Of a stretch of DNA of 64,000 nt, positions 1 through 8,140 are shown one piece after another (the first letter of the stretch is position 1; every line of letters begins with the position of its first letter). This DNA comes from Cupriavidus nantongensis (GTDB lineage Bacteria; Pseudomonadota; Gammaproteobacteria; Burkholderiales; Burkholderiaceae), in contig NZ_CP014845.1 in assembly GCF_001598055.1 (NCBI RefSeq), positions 1,116,001 to 1,180,000 on the forward strand. The letters run 5' to 3'. The notes beneath the pieces were generated by a model. It saw only the letters and a list, made by a program, of their open reading frames with translations, had not been told where the DNA came from and made no database searches. The position numbers were made by a program, and so were the translations under genes.

Positions 1-32
1 CGGGACGGCTGCTTGGGAATGCGGGCGCTCAT
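1..32 (-). CDS. Start of a gene running off the left edge (partial)
   Basis: The reverse strand has an ATG at 30-32 that overlaps the TGA of the ATP-grasp gene (ATGA, 4 bp), followed by an open frame reading MSARIPKQPS to the window edge. The coupled overlap says it is the next gene of the same operon. Ten residues are too few to name it. In ATP-grasp siderophore operons the next gene is often an MFS exporter, but that is only a contextual guess. Confidence 0.5.
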   Translation of the reverse strand, partial: MSARIPKQPS

Positions 33-1234
33 TGCGCGATCTCCCAGGCCAGCTTGCTGCTGGCCAGTTCGACCGCGGCGGCCAGACCCGCGCTGTCGGG
101 GCCGCTGCCGCGCAGCACGCCAAGGTAATCCTTGTTGGAGTTGGTCAGCTGGATCGCGTCGCCGACCTTGCGCAGCGGCTGGTAGGTCAGGCGAACGCCT
201 TCGCCTTCATGCTGGCTGTGGGCGGGCGCGTGCCGCAGCGTGCCTTCCGCCTGCGCGGTGAAATAGCGGATCCACGCCGCCCGCTTCGGCACCTCGAGCG
301 CCGGCAGCGCCTCGCCCAGGTGCAGGCGCAGGACCTGCTCGAACAGCGGGAACTGCAGGGTGTCGCACAGCAGGAACTCGCGGTAGTCGCCGATGCTGCG
401 GTAGTTGATCTCGATAAGCCGCGGGCCCTTCGCGGTCAGCACGTATTCGGTATGGCAGGCGCCGAAGCCGATGCCGAAGCGGCGGATGGTGTCGAGCACC
501 TCGGCTTCGACCGAGGCCGGCAGGCCGGTGCCCCATACCGCTTCCAGCTCAACGAAGTACGGCGGCGGCGACAGCGTCACGCGGAAGCCGCCCAGCGCGC
601 GCAGTTCCTTGCCATCGCCCAGCGTTTCCAGCGTATACAGCGGGCCCTCCAGGTATTCTTCGAGCAGCAATACCTGGCCCGGGTGCCGCGCCCAGATCGC
701 ACCGCAATGCTCGGCCAGCTCCGCGTGGCTGCGCGCCAGGCTGACCTGCTGGCTGGCCACGCCTTCGCGCGGCTTGACGATGCACGGCATCGGCACATCG
801 GCCAGCGCGGCCAGGCCGGCGCTGTCGCAAACGACCGCGTGCCACAGCGTGTCGATGCCCGACTCTTGCAGGCGCCGCCGCATCTCGGCCTTGTTCTTGG
901 CGGCGTAGGCGGTGCGCCAGTCCTTGCCCGGCAGGCCAAAGTAGGCCGCGGCGATCGCCGTGGCCGCCTGCAGGTGGTCGCTATTCGAAAAGACGGCCGC
1001 GGGCTTGCCGCCGCGGCGCGTGATGGCATCGATCACCGCCAGCGGGTTGAAGACATCGCACGGGACGATGTCGTCCGGGTAGGCGGACAGGCCGGTGCCG
1101 GCAAAGTGTGCGCGATGGGCATCGGCACAATCCGTCAATAAGACGACGGAGCGCCCGAGCGCGCGCGCTGCCGGCAGGAATCCTTCGTTGACGGCAGGGG
1201 TCGCTACGTGTGCGAGTACGAAAATCTCTTGCAT
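29..1234 (-). CDS. ATP-grasp domain protein, possibly siderophore-related
   Basis: A 401-residue ATP-grasp-type ligase. These enzymes use ATP to activate a carboxylate and join it to an amine or thiol. The N-terminal third looks like the pre-ATP-grasp Rossmann-like fold (IFVLAHVATPAVNEGFLPAARALG). The grasp core follows, with CIVKPREGVASQQVS as the lysine and glycine-rich loop, LLLEEYLEGPLYTLE, and a metal-binding end LIEINYRSIGD. I chose the ATG at 1232-1234 because GAGG lies 8 bases upstream; an in-frame ATG 36 bases further up has no ribosome site. The Fur-like box at 1311-1325 and the downstream coupled gene suggest an iron-regulated operon. The substrate is unknown and the siderophore role is inference. 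Confidence 0.75.
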   Translation of the reverse strand: MQEIFVLAHVATPAVNEGFLPAARALGRSVVLLTDCADAHRAHFAGTGLSAYPDDIVPCDVFNPLAVIDAITRRGGKPAAVFSNSDHLQAATAIAAAYFGLPGKDWRTAYAAKNKAEMRRRLQESGIDTLWHAVVCDSAGLAALADVPMPCIVKPREGVASQQVSLARSHAELAEHCGAIWARHPGQVLLLEEYLEGPLYTLETLGDGKELRALGGFRVTLSPPPYFVELEAVWGTGLPASVEAEVLDTIRRFGIGFGACHTEYVLTAKGPRLIEINYRSIGDYREFLLCDTLQFPLFEQVLRLHLGEALPALEVPKRAAWIRYFTAQAEGTLRHAPAHSQHEGEGVRLTYQPLRKVGDAIQLTNSNKDYLGVLRGSGPDSAGLAAAVELASSKLAWEIAQ

Positions 1235-1310
1235 GAGTCGGGCCTCAGGTGAATGTGCGGGGGAGCGCAATGAGCAGTGCCGGGGATACGAAGCAGCCGA
1301 ATCATGCTAA

Positions 1311-1325
1311 TGCGACTCATTCTCA
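1311..1325 (-). promoter_or_regulatory. Fur-like box upstream of the ATP-grasp gene
   Basis: Read on the minus strand this is TGAGAATGAGTCGCA, which fits the left half of the 7-1-7 Fur repeat (TGATAAT-N-ATTATCA) well and the right half poorly. It lies about 77 bases upstream of the chosen start. The box at 1506-1520 shares the form TGAGAAT-N-AGTYRCA, which makes a common regulator more likely than chance. Confidence 0.45.
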
Positions 1326-1505
1326 TGCTCAACGCGACGGATGCCGGTAAGCGGCATTTGCCATGGCCACCCGGGCCGTTTGTTCCGTATCCGCGTGCCA
1401 TCCACAGCACATCATCCACGCCCGGGACATATGTCCGGTAGCCACTTTGTGCCAGCCGAGCCACTTGTGAAGGCGATTTTGGCGCTACGGGTCTTGGCCT
1501 GTTAT

Positions 1506-1520
1506 TGAGAATCAGTTACA
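1506..1520 (+). promoter_or_regulatory. Second Fur-like box, upstream of the LuxR-type gene
   Basis: TGAGAATCAGTTACA on the plus strand, about 70 bases before the ATG at 1590. It matches the 7-1-7 Fur model at roughly 10 of 14 positions. With the box at 1311-1325 it fills the 355-base divergent gap between 1234 and 1590; I see nothing else notable in that gap. Confidence 0.45.
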
Positions 1521-1589
1521 TTACGCGTCCGCCGTGATGCTCGTTTTTTCCCAGCCGGCTTGTCATGGCTGGCCCGAGACCGAACGCCT

Positions 1590-2096
1590 ATGCCCCCAAA
1601 GTTCCTGCTCATGCTTGCCGTCTTCCCGCTTTATCAGGCATGGGACCTGTACCAGCTTGTCAGCAGCGGGCCGTCGTTCCATTTCTATGCCGAAACCGCG
1701 GCGACGATTGCGTTCCTGGCGATCCTCGGCATCGTGATCGGCGAGCGACGACGCGCCTTGCACGCGTTCGAAACGCTCAAGCATTCGGCCGATGCCGCAG
1801 TGCGCGCCGCGGCCGAACGCGACGCGGCCGCACAACGCTCCACGCGCGACTTTCTGCAGTCGATGCAGGAGCAGTTCGAGCGCTGGGGTCTGACTCCGGC
1901 CGAAAGGGATGTCGCGTTATTGCTGGTGAAGGGCTTGTCTCTGGAGGAAATCGCCGGCGTGCGCGAGACCGGGGCGAAGACCGTGCGGCAGCACGCCGCC
2001 AATCTTTATGCCAAGGCCAAGGTGAACGGGCGCCATCAGTTGGCGGCGTTCTTCTTCGAAGACCTGTTGGCGCCGCGTCCCGGTAGTGGATCGTAG
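1590..2096 (+). CDS. Membrane-anchored LuxR-type HTH regulator
   Basis: A 168-residue protein with two hydrophobic N-terminal segments (about 4-21 and 34-50), a charged coiled region, and a C-terminal LuxR/GerE helix-turn-helix (LTPAERDVALLLVKGLSLEEIAG...TVRQHAANLYAKAKV). No receiver or ligand domain is present, so this is a short membrane-tethered regulator. A TTG at 1560 would add ten residues; I prefer the ATG because the hydrophobic segment then begins at once. It diverges from the ATP-grasp operon across two Fur-like boxes, so it may control that operon or respond to iron. The target is not shown by the sequence. Confidence 0.7.
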   Translation: MPPKFLLMLAVFPLYQAWDLYQLVSSGPSFHFYAETAATIAFLAILGIVIGERRRALHAFETLKHSADAAVRAAAERDAAAQRSTRDFLQSMQEQFERWGLTPAERDVALLLVKGLSLEEIAGVRETGAKTVRQHAANLYAKAKVNGRHQLAAFFFEDLLAPRPGSGS

Positions 2097-2135
2097 GGCG
2101 GTCATGCCGGCGCGTCGGGCCTGGCCAAGCCGTGC

Positions 2136-3536
2136 CTAGACCGCGGCCAGCAAGTCGTCCGTATGCACCATCAGTTCACGGACCTGCCGCAGCGTCGCGT
2201 ACTGGTTCAGCACGGCACGCCAGCCGGGCACTTCCAGCATGGCATGCCAGACCGGCTCGAGCGCGCGCGCGTCCGCAGGCGGTGTCGCCGTCAGCGCGGC
2301 GGCGAAATCGAGCGTCGGCGTTGCCGACAGCAATTGCATGCGGCTCGCGGCACTGAGCAGGCGTGGTGTCGGCTCGGCAGGGGCGTCGCAGCAATAGAGC
2401 ACCGTGCGGGACAGTGCCGCGGCTGCCGAGGGCAGGGCGCACAGCGCGGCGCCACGCAGCGGCATCGTGCCTTGCCGGGTCGCAAACGGATAAACGACGT
2501 CCTTGTCCGCATGCGCAAGCAGTCGCAAGCCGCGCAGCAGCCGCGGAAAATCCGTGGTCGCAGCATCGACGGAAGCCTTGACCTCGACCAGCAGGCACAC
2601 GTCCCATGCTTCAGTGCCGACAACCGCGTCGCCTGCCGCGGCAGATTGCCTGAGCAGCACGACATCCCATTCGGTTTTGGCGTGCTTATGTGTGGCCGGG
2701 ATCGCCGCCGGTACGCGCATCGACGTCACCACACGGTAGGGTGCCGATGCACCCGCCGCGGCGTTAAGCCGCTGCGCCAACGCCTCGAGCGCCTGCGCGG
2801 CCAGCGCCTCCGCGGCATCGCCACGCTGCCGTGACGACAGTCCCTGCGCAACGGCGGAAGCGCTGCCCGAGCGCGGACCGTAGCGGTCCCACAGGGCCCG
2901 GTATTGCGCGACTAGCGGGTCCGATGCCAGCGCATCCAGACGCCGCAGACGTGTCAGGGCCGGGTGTTCCAGCAGCTGGGCCAGGGCGCGCGCTGTCGGT
3001 GTTTCGCTCACCGACGCAGGCGTCAGGGGCGTCTCCAGCAGCCGCTGAACGGCCTCTTGCAGATCGTCCCAGGCTGCAGCGCCCGCATATGTGTGCAACC
3101 GGGCAAGCGCCTCGCGCTGCGGGCCGGGGCCGAGGCGTTGCTGCTTGCCGGGATGCGCGACCGCGTTGACGGCGGCGTGGATGGCGCGGCGGTCCTGGTC
3201 CGCACGTGCGGACAGCGACGCGTATTCCCGCACCGGCGCCGCCCGATGCCGCAGGACCATCGCCTGGAACACCGGATCGCCACCATCCGCGCGCATCGCG
3301 TCGAGCACCATGCGCGCGAGCGCGCCGGTGAAGCGGTCTTTCAAGGCGGCATCCGGCGTCTCGCCGCGCGCGAGCGCGGCGCGAGCTTGTTCGATCACGA
3401 GTGCGAGCGTGCTTGCTGGATTGGGATCCGCGGCCGGCGTGCGAGCGTCGTCGAGTTCCGGCAGGCGATAGCGGCGTGGAACGGCGCGCAGTGTCGCGTC
3501 AAGCAACGGGTGTGGTGGCAGATGGGACTTGTCCAT
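2136..3536 (-). CDS. Unknown protein with a PD-(D/E)XK-like motif
   Basis: A 466-residue soluble protein I do not recognise. The first 230 residues are alanine- and arginine-rich and helical. Between residues 240 and 322 it carries the signature of a PD-(D/E)XK nuclease fold: a helix with E243 (RGDAAEALA), then EWDVVLL with D291, then WDVCLLVEVKAS with E318-x-K320. The acidic residue, hydrophobic strand and E-x-K order is typical, but no helicase or methylase partner lies nearby. It stands alone between a convergent LuxR-type gene and a 422-base gap. The nuclease idea is inference from motif spacing; sequence-similar proteins may be annotated quite differently. Confidence 0.65.
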   Translation of the reverse strand: MDKSHLPPHPLLDATLRAVPRRYRLPELDDARTPAADPNPASTLALVIEQARAALARGETPDAALKDRFTGALARMVLDAMRADGGDPVFQAMVLRHRAAPVREYASLSARADQDRRAIHAAVNAVAHPGKQQRLGPGPQREALARLHTYAGAAAWDDLQEAVQRLLETPLTPASVSETPTARALAQLLEHPALTRLRRLDALASDPLVAQYRALWDRYGPRSGSASAVAQGLSSRQRGDAAEALAAQALEALAQRLNAAAGASAPYRVVTSMRVPAAIPATHKHAKTEWDVVLLRQSAAAGDAVVGTEAWDVCLLVEVKASVDAATTDFPRLLRGLRLLAHADKDVVYPFATRQGTMPLRGAALCALPSAAAALSRTVLYCCDAPAEPTPRLLSAASRMQLLSATPTLDFAAALTATPPADARALEPVWHAMLEVPGWRAVLNQYATLRQVRELMVHTDDLLAAV

Positions 3537-3627
3537 GTCCGGGCTTATCGCACGAATCAGGCTTCAAGTCTCGGTAATTCGGGGTGGGTTGTACATGGGG
3601 GCGATGGCTGACTTGAATCTGCACGAT

Positions 3628-3683
3628 TTGACATAATAACTGTTATGCGCCTTTTTGACATGACAGTGTCACGGCCAAATAGA
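3628..3683 (+). promoter_or_regulatory. Promoter-like and palindromic elements in a 422-base gap
   Basis: The gap 3537-3958 holds no convincing gene. Two TTGACA hexamers occur at 3628-3633 and 3655-3660. The second is followed after 17 bases by AATAGA (3678-3683), a weak -10. Palindromes ATAACTGTTAT (3636-3646) and TGACAGTGTCA (3661-3671, inside the spacer) could be operators. The next plus-strand gene starts 275 bases later, so either the leader is long or this serves something unseen. Confidence 0.35.
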
Positions 3684-3958
3684 CATGTCGTACCTCCTTG
3701 CCCGGGCCGTCATGCTGGCGGCAGTCGCTGGCGCATCAGTTATAGCGCCGTGTAGCTACCTCGGCCGAAGCATGGCTGTGCTTGTTCAAAGGCTCTGACT
3801 CTACGTCTCAGCGTCTGGCCGCGTGAGTTGCAGGGTCACTGCGCCGTCGTCGATGGTCTGGTCATCTGGTGCAGGCGGTGGAATGCGAGTAGTCAGGTAA
3901 AAGCTCAGCGCCGTACCATGTTCGCAACCATTTAGCCCTGCTGATGAAAGGAGCTCAC

Positions 3959-4405
3959 ATGGATTACACAACCTTAGTGCGGATACATGCATCGCTTCTG
4001 TTCGCCTCGCTTGCCGCCCTGCTTGCCGCCGAAGTCTTGATCGCAGGCGTGCGCACGGACCGCAGTGCCCTGGCCAGGGTAGTCCTGGTCGCGAATCGGA
4101 CCAGCCACATGCTTGCCGGCGTCGGCTTGCTTGCCGGCTTGGCATTGGTCATTACCGGGCCATGGCCGCTGCTAACCCCTTGGCTGCTATTGTCGCTCGC
4201 CCTCATCGGGTTGTGGGCCATGGTGGCGCGTACCTGGGTCAGGCCTTGGATGCTGGCGCTTGAGGGCGCCATAGGGGCTGGCGACGGAGTGGCCGCGCTA
4301 TCGCGCGACAAGCGCGCACTTCTGGGGCGCGTCGCCTTCCTTGCCCTGTATGTCTCAATCATGGCGGTCATGTTCAAGAAGCCATATATTCCGTCACCGT
4401 TCTAA
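3959..4405 (+). CDS. Small multi-pass membrane protein, unknown
   Basis: A 148-residue protein with four predicted membrane helices (about 7-27, 44-66, 71-91, 125-142) and little soluble sequence. The start at 3959 is set by AAAGGAG at 3947-3953 five bases upstream; an ATG at 3944 lies before that site and is rejected. A histidine near residue 10 (RIHASLLFASLAALLAAE) and another at 50 (SHMLAGVGLL) sit in or next to helices, as in small membrane proteins related to haem-binding families, but this is weak. Its 3' end overlaps the stop of the convergent LysR gene by four bases. Confidence 0.7.
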   Translation: MDYTTLVRIHASLLFASLAALLAAEVLIAGVRTDRSALARVVLVANRTSHMLAGVGLLAGLALVITGPWPLLTPWLLLSLALIGLWAMVARTWVRPWMLALEGAIGAGDGVAALSRDKRALLGRVAFLALYVSIMAVMFKKPYIPSPF

Positions 4406-5343
4406 GGCAGGGCGCGAAAATGGGCTAGCTCCTCGCGGTCCATGCAGGTATCTGCGTCGCTCACCTTGGCGCGCAAGAAATCCAGCAAAGTCCTCACTCG
4501 CACGGGCAATTGCCGACGGCTTGCGTAGCATGCGTGGTGTCCCCGGTGCGATGCAAGATAGTCGGCAAGCACGGGTCGCAAGCGGCCGGCCCGGATGTGT
4601 TCCTTCAGCTGGTAGGCCCCTACCTGCACCAGGCCTTGCCCTGCGATGGCCAGTTCAACTGCCGATGCCACGTCGTTCACGGTGACGCGGCTCTCGATCG
4701 GGCGAATGAGCATCTCGCCCGCTTTCTCGAATTCCCAGGCGAACAGGCGACCCGTGGTAGTGGATCGAAATCCGATGCAATCATGTCCGGCAAGATCGTC
4801 CGGCGAGGTCGGCACGCCACGGCGCGCGAAATAGGCTGGAGATCCGCACACCAGGATCTGCATGTTCGCCAGCTTCCTGGAGATGATGTCCTGATCGCCC
4901 AACGCGCCGTTACGGATGGCGATATCGATTTGTTCGGAGACCAGGTCCGCATGCCTGTCTTCCAGGATCAGGTCGATCTTGATGTCGGGATAGGCATGGA
5001 GGAAGTCTGAAATCACGGGAAGTATGACATGCCGTCCGAATCCGACGGTGGCGCTCACTTTGACCGTTCCGTAAGGCCCAGTGCGGTACTTGTCCAGTTC
5101 GTCAGCCGCCGCATTGATCCCTTCCATCAGCGGGCGGATCTTGTCCAGATACACCCGGCCTTCGTCGGTCAGACTGACACTGCGGGTGTCACGATGAAAC
5201 AGGCGTACGTCGAGCGAGGTCTCGAGCCTTTGTATGCTCTTGCTGACAGCTGCCCGTGACAAGCCAAGTTCGCGCGCCGCCGTGGCGAAATTCAACACAG
5301 TTGCGACCTTGACGAAGGCCACGATGGCAGAAAGATTATTCAT
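4402..5343 (-). CDS. LysR-family transcriptional regulator
   Basis: A 313-residue LysR regulator. The winged helix-turn-helix occupies about residues 1-60 (NFATAARELGLSRAAVSKSIQRLE), and the substrate-binding domain follows (GTVKVSATVGFGRHVILPVISDFLHAYPDIKIDL). The RNGALGDQDIISRKL segment is typical of the CrgA/AaeR-like subgroup. The ATG at 5341-5343 gives a normal LysR start (MNNLSAIVAFVKVA). It diverges from the membrane protein at 5458 with a 114-base gap, so that gene is its likely target. Confidence 0.85.
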   Translation of the reverse strand: MNNLSAIVAFVKVATVLNFATAARELGLSRAAVSKSIQRLETSLDVRLFHRDTRSVSLTDEGRVYLDKIRPLMEGINAAADELDKYRTGPYGTVKVSATVGFGRHVILPVISDFLHAYPDIKIDLILEDRHADLVSEQIDIAIRNGALGDQDIISRKLANMQILVCGSPAYFARRGVPTSPDDLAGHDCIGFRSTTTGRLFAWEFEKAGEMLIRPIESRVTVNDVASAVELAIAGQGLVQVGAYQLKEHIRAGRLRPVLADYLASHRGHHACYASRRQLPVRVRTLLDFLRAKVSDADTCMDREELAHFRALP

Positions 5344-5457
5344 CAAACTCGTCCTCGAAACCGTCAACTTCCTGTCACCGCGGCGTTTCCCTTCCGCCAG
5401 CTGTTCAGGAAATTTGAGCTGCGCAATTATGCCTACGTTTTCTACAGGAGGCTTGTC

Positions 5458-6489
5458 GTGGCTTTATTGTTCAAATCCGCCATCGCGTATGCGGCGCAAA
5501 ATGTCGCGATACGCGCCATGTTGCTCCCGCTCGGTGCCATGCTGATCTATCCATCCCTCCTTAGCGCGGCGCATGCGGCGTTCGTCGGCGGCGATCTGGC
5601 GATCGGCAGCGCCTGGCTGCTGCTTGCATTCCTGGCGCCGCTGTCCGGCTTGGGAGTCGCGTACTTTCTCCGGCAGTCGGACGAAGGGAGCAACGAAGGC
5701 CTTGCCCGGATCGCGAGCTGGGCGGTGGTCGTCCCTCCCGCCTATACCTTGGTGGGCGTAGTGCTCTACCTTGCGAAGATCACAATATCCGACCAGGTCG
5801 TCTGGCTGGGTCTGTGCGCAGCCGCGACCTGCCTCGCTGTTCTGCTGGCCTACGCCAGACGCGATGACCGGGCAGGAATGACGGCGCCCAAGCGGCACAT
5901 GCGGCTGCGCACAGCACACGGCATCGTCGCGCTCGCGCTTCTCTGCCTGTTCCTTGGCCCCCATCTCTTCAACCATTCCCTGGGCATCCTGGGCGAGGGG
6001 CTGCACAGGGAAGTGATGCTTGTACTTCGTTCAGCGTATCGCCACGACCTGGTGGAGCCGGTTATCGTCGCCGGCTTTCTGTTCCAAGTGCTGAGTGGCC
6101 TCGTGCTGCTGCGCACTGCCGGGCGCCCAGGGCGCGGGCTGCTCGATTCCCTGCAACGCGCATCAGGCCTCTACTTGACGGTGTACATCCTGACCCATAT
6201 GAATTCGGTGTTCACCCTGGCCCGCCATTTCGGCATCGAGACAGATTATGCCTGGGCCACCTCGGTCCCCAGGGGATTGCTGATGGATGGCTGGGACATT
6301 CGCCTGGTGCCGCACTACAGTCTTGCGGTGCTGGCCCTCTTGGTCCATCTGGCCTGCGGGCTGCGCATTGTACTGCGCGCCCACGGCATGGCGGAGGCAA
6401 GGCTTGCACGGGTCACCTGGGGCCTGATCGCTGGCGCTATAACAGTCGCCACCTTGATCAGTGCAGGCATGCTCGGGCTGCGGATCTAG
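5458..6489 (+). CDS. Multi-pass membrane protein with intramembrane histidines
   Basis: A 343-residue protein with about eight membrane helices and a GTG start at 5458, supported by AGGAGG at 5446-5451. Helices in the second half carry histidines (H169, H173, H183, H247, H286, H297) in patterns such as YILTHMNSVF and PHYSLAVLALLVHLACG, resembling the four-helix b-haem fold of succinate dehydrogenase/fumarate reductase anchors. Function is unknown; a b-type cytochrome or quinone-reactive role is inference. It is followed 12 bases later by a TetR gene, probably co-transcribed, and preceded by a divergent LysR gene, so it is unusually heavily regulated. Confidence 0.7.
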   Translation: MALLFKSAIAYAAQNVAIRAMLLPLGAMLIYPSLLSAAHAAFVGGDLAIGSAWLLLAFLAPLSGLGVAYFLRQSDEGSNEGLARIASWAVVVPPAYTLVGVVLYLAKITISDQVVWLGLCAAATCLAVLLAYARRDDRAGMTAPKRHMRLRTAHGIVALALLCLFLGPHLFNHSLGILGEGLHREVMLVLRSAYRHDLVEPVIVAGFLFQVLSGLVLLRTAGRPGRGLLDSLQRASGLYLTVYILTHMNSVFTLARHFGIETDYAWATSVPRGLLMDGWDIRLVPHYSLAVLALLVHLACGLRIVLRAHGMAEARLARVTWGLIAGAITVATLISAGMLGLRI

Positions 6490-6501
6490 CGCAGTGCCGG
6501 T

Positions 6502-7053
6502 ATGCGGTCGACCCGTACTACACCTGTCGCGACCAGGCCCAGAAAATTCGCCTCGCAGGCGCGGGCGCGCGCGACGGTCGACGCCTTGATAGAAGCGACC
6601 TCGCGCATTTTGGCCAGTGACGGCCAGGCCAGGGCGAGCACGAATCATATTGCCGACGCGGCCGGCGTGAGCATAGGCTCGCTCTACCAATATTATCCGT
6701 GTAAGGAGGCCTTGTTCGCGGCGGTGATTGATCGTCATTATCGCAACCTCGTGCTGCGGTTCCGGGTGGCGCTGGCCGAGCTCGCAGTTGCAGCAGGAGT
6801 TCAGTCGCTGTCAAGACTCGTGGAAATCGCCAGTGAAGCGCAGCGTGCACACCCCGCGCAGCATCGTCTCCCACCGGGCAATGACGATGCCATGGCGGCG
6901 TGCTGGTGCGAGATTCATGCGCTATTGCGGGGCTTCCTGGGGGAAATGACGATGACCGGCGTCGTGGACGATACCGTTCGGCATGTGCTGGAATCTCTGA
7001 CGCGGGAGATGGAAATGAAAATAGAGGGTCGAAAGCTAGCTGCATCGCGATAA
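6502..7053 (+). CDS. TetR/AcrR-family transcriptional regulator
   Basis: A 183-residue TetR repressor. The helix-turn-helix lies at about residues 24-70 (ATVDALIEATSRILASDG...STNHIADAAGVSIGSLYQYYPCKEALF). The C-terminal ligand domain has no family-specific signature I can name. It starts 12 bases after the membrane protein gene, so the two likely share a transcript. No inverted-repeat operator was seen immediately upstream. Confidence 0.85.
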   Translation: MRSTRTTPVATRPRKFASQARARATVDALIEATSRILASDGQARASTNHIADAAGVSIGSLYQYYPCKEALFAAVIDRHYRNLVLRFRVALAELAVAAGVQSLSRLVEIASEAQRAHPAQHRLPPGNDDAMAACWCEIHALLRGFLGEMTMTGVVDDTVRHVLESLTREMEMKIEGRKLAASR

Positions 7054-7056
7054 ACG

Positions 7057-7096
7057 TTGCGATCGCGGTAGAGGATTTGCGATCGCGGTAGCGGAT
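7057..7096. repeat. 20-bp tandem direct repeat, two copies
   Basis: TTGCGATCGCGGTAGAGGAT at 7057-7076 is repeated at 7077-7096 with one mismatch (A to C at position 16). Each copy contains the palindrome GCGATCGC. It lies just after the TetR stop in the short gap before the convergent LysR gene. Confidence 0.7.
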
Positions 7097-7170
7097 TCGA
7101 GCCTCCGGCCCTACGATGAAGATAGTAATAGGCCGGGGGCGGCTGTGAGCAGTTACACAGCCGGCCGGCG

Positions 7171-8037
7171 CTACCCCTGCACCGACCCCGCCCGCAAGTC
7201 CGTCATGATTTGCTCCGCAAGGAAATCGCAAGGCGGCCGCTTCGACTTCGCGCTGCGGGCGAGGATCAGCTCGAGCGGCGGCAGGTCGGGCAAGCCATGG
7301 GCGTGGCCGAGGACGGTCAGTTGCGCCGGGAATGCGCAGCGGGCCAGCGCGGCGACGGCCAGGCCCGCCTCGACCATGCTGAGCAAGCCCAGCAGGCTCG
7401 GGCTCTCGTACGAGGTTCGATGGGCGATGCGCGCGCGGTCGAGGCTGCGTATCGCATTCTCGCGCGCCACGCTGCCCGGCATGAACACGGCGATGGGCAG
7501 CGGCCGGTCCTCCCACACTTGCGGCCCGTTGCTCATGGCGGCCCATGCCATCGGCTCATGGCGGATAAAGTCGCCGGACAGGCCCTTCACGCGCGTGCCG
7601 CAGACCAGGTCGACGGTGCCGTCCTTGACCAGCGGCGCGAGCGCGCTGCTCGGCAGGCCGACGACCTGGATCTCCACCTTCGGGTACGTGGTCGAGAACT
7701 TCTTCAGCACAGAAGGCAGCAGCGACGACGCGTAATCGTCGGGCACGCCGATCGCCACCTTGCCCGTCACCTCAGGCCGTACCACCGCCGCCCAGGCCTC
7801 GTCGCGCAGCGCCAGCATGCGCCGGGCGAAGCCCAGCAGCACTTCGCCCTCGTGCGTCGGCACGATGCTGCGCGGCCGCCGCACGAACAGCGGACGGCCC
7901 AGCGCTTCCTCGAGTGCCTTGATTTGCATGCTGACCGCGGATTGCGAACGGTTCACCGCTTCCGCGGCCCGCGTCATGTTGCCGGTCTCGGCCACAGCAA
8001 TCACCGTGGCCAGGACATCGTGGTCGAGCGTCTTCAT
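7171..8037 (-). CDS. LysR-family transcriptional regulator
   Basis: A 288-residue LysR protein. The helix-turn-helix at about 1-60 (NMTRAAEAVNRSQSAVSMQIKALEEALGRPLFVR) is followed by a co-inducer domain (GKVAIGVPDDYASSLLPSVLKKFSTTYPKVEIQVV). The ATG at 8035-8037 is preferred over a TTG twelve bases upstream. It diverges from the DUF3422 gene at 8141 with a 103-base gap, so that gene and itself are candidate targets. Confidence 0.85.
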   Translation of the reverse strand: MKTLDHDVLATVIAVAETGNMTRAAEAVNRSQSAVSMQIKALEEALGRPLFVRRPRSIVPTHEGEVLLGFARRMLALRDEAWAAVVRPEVTGKVAIGVPDDYASSLLPSVLKKFSTTYPKVEIQVVGLPSSALAPLVKDGTVDLVCGTRVKGLSGDFIRHEPMAWAAMSNGPQVWEDRPLPIAVFMPGSVARENAIRSLDRARIAHRTSYESPSLLGLLSMVEAGLAVAALARCAFPAQLTVLGHAHGLPDLPPLELILARSAKSKRPPCDFLAEQIMTDLRAGSVQG

Positions 8038-8140
8038 GGCTATCAGCAAAACTGGATGTAACGATCAATATTATGCGTTTTTCTTGTTGAAAACGGCGTG
8101 CGATATTGGGCAACAGCAAACAAGATTCCGCCCTCCGAGA

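Noticed and set aside
32..1141. A 369-residue plus-strand frame opposite the ATP-grasp gene
   Set aside because: Shadow with no recognisable motif; the minus strand carries a clear ATP-grasp protein.
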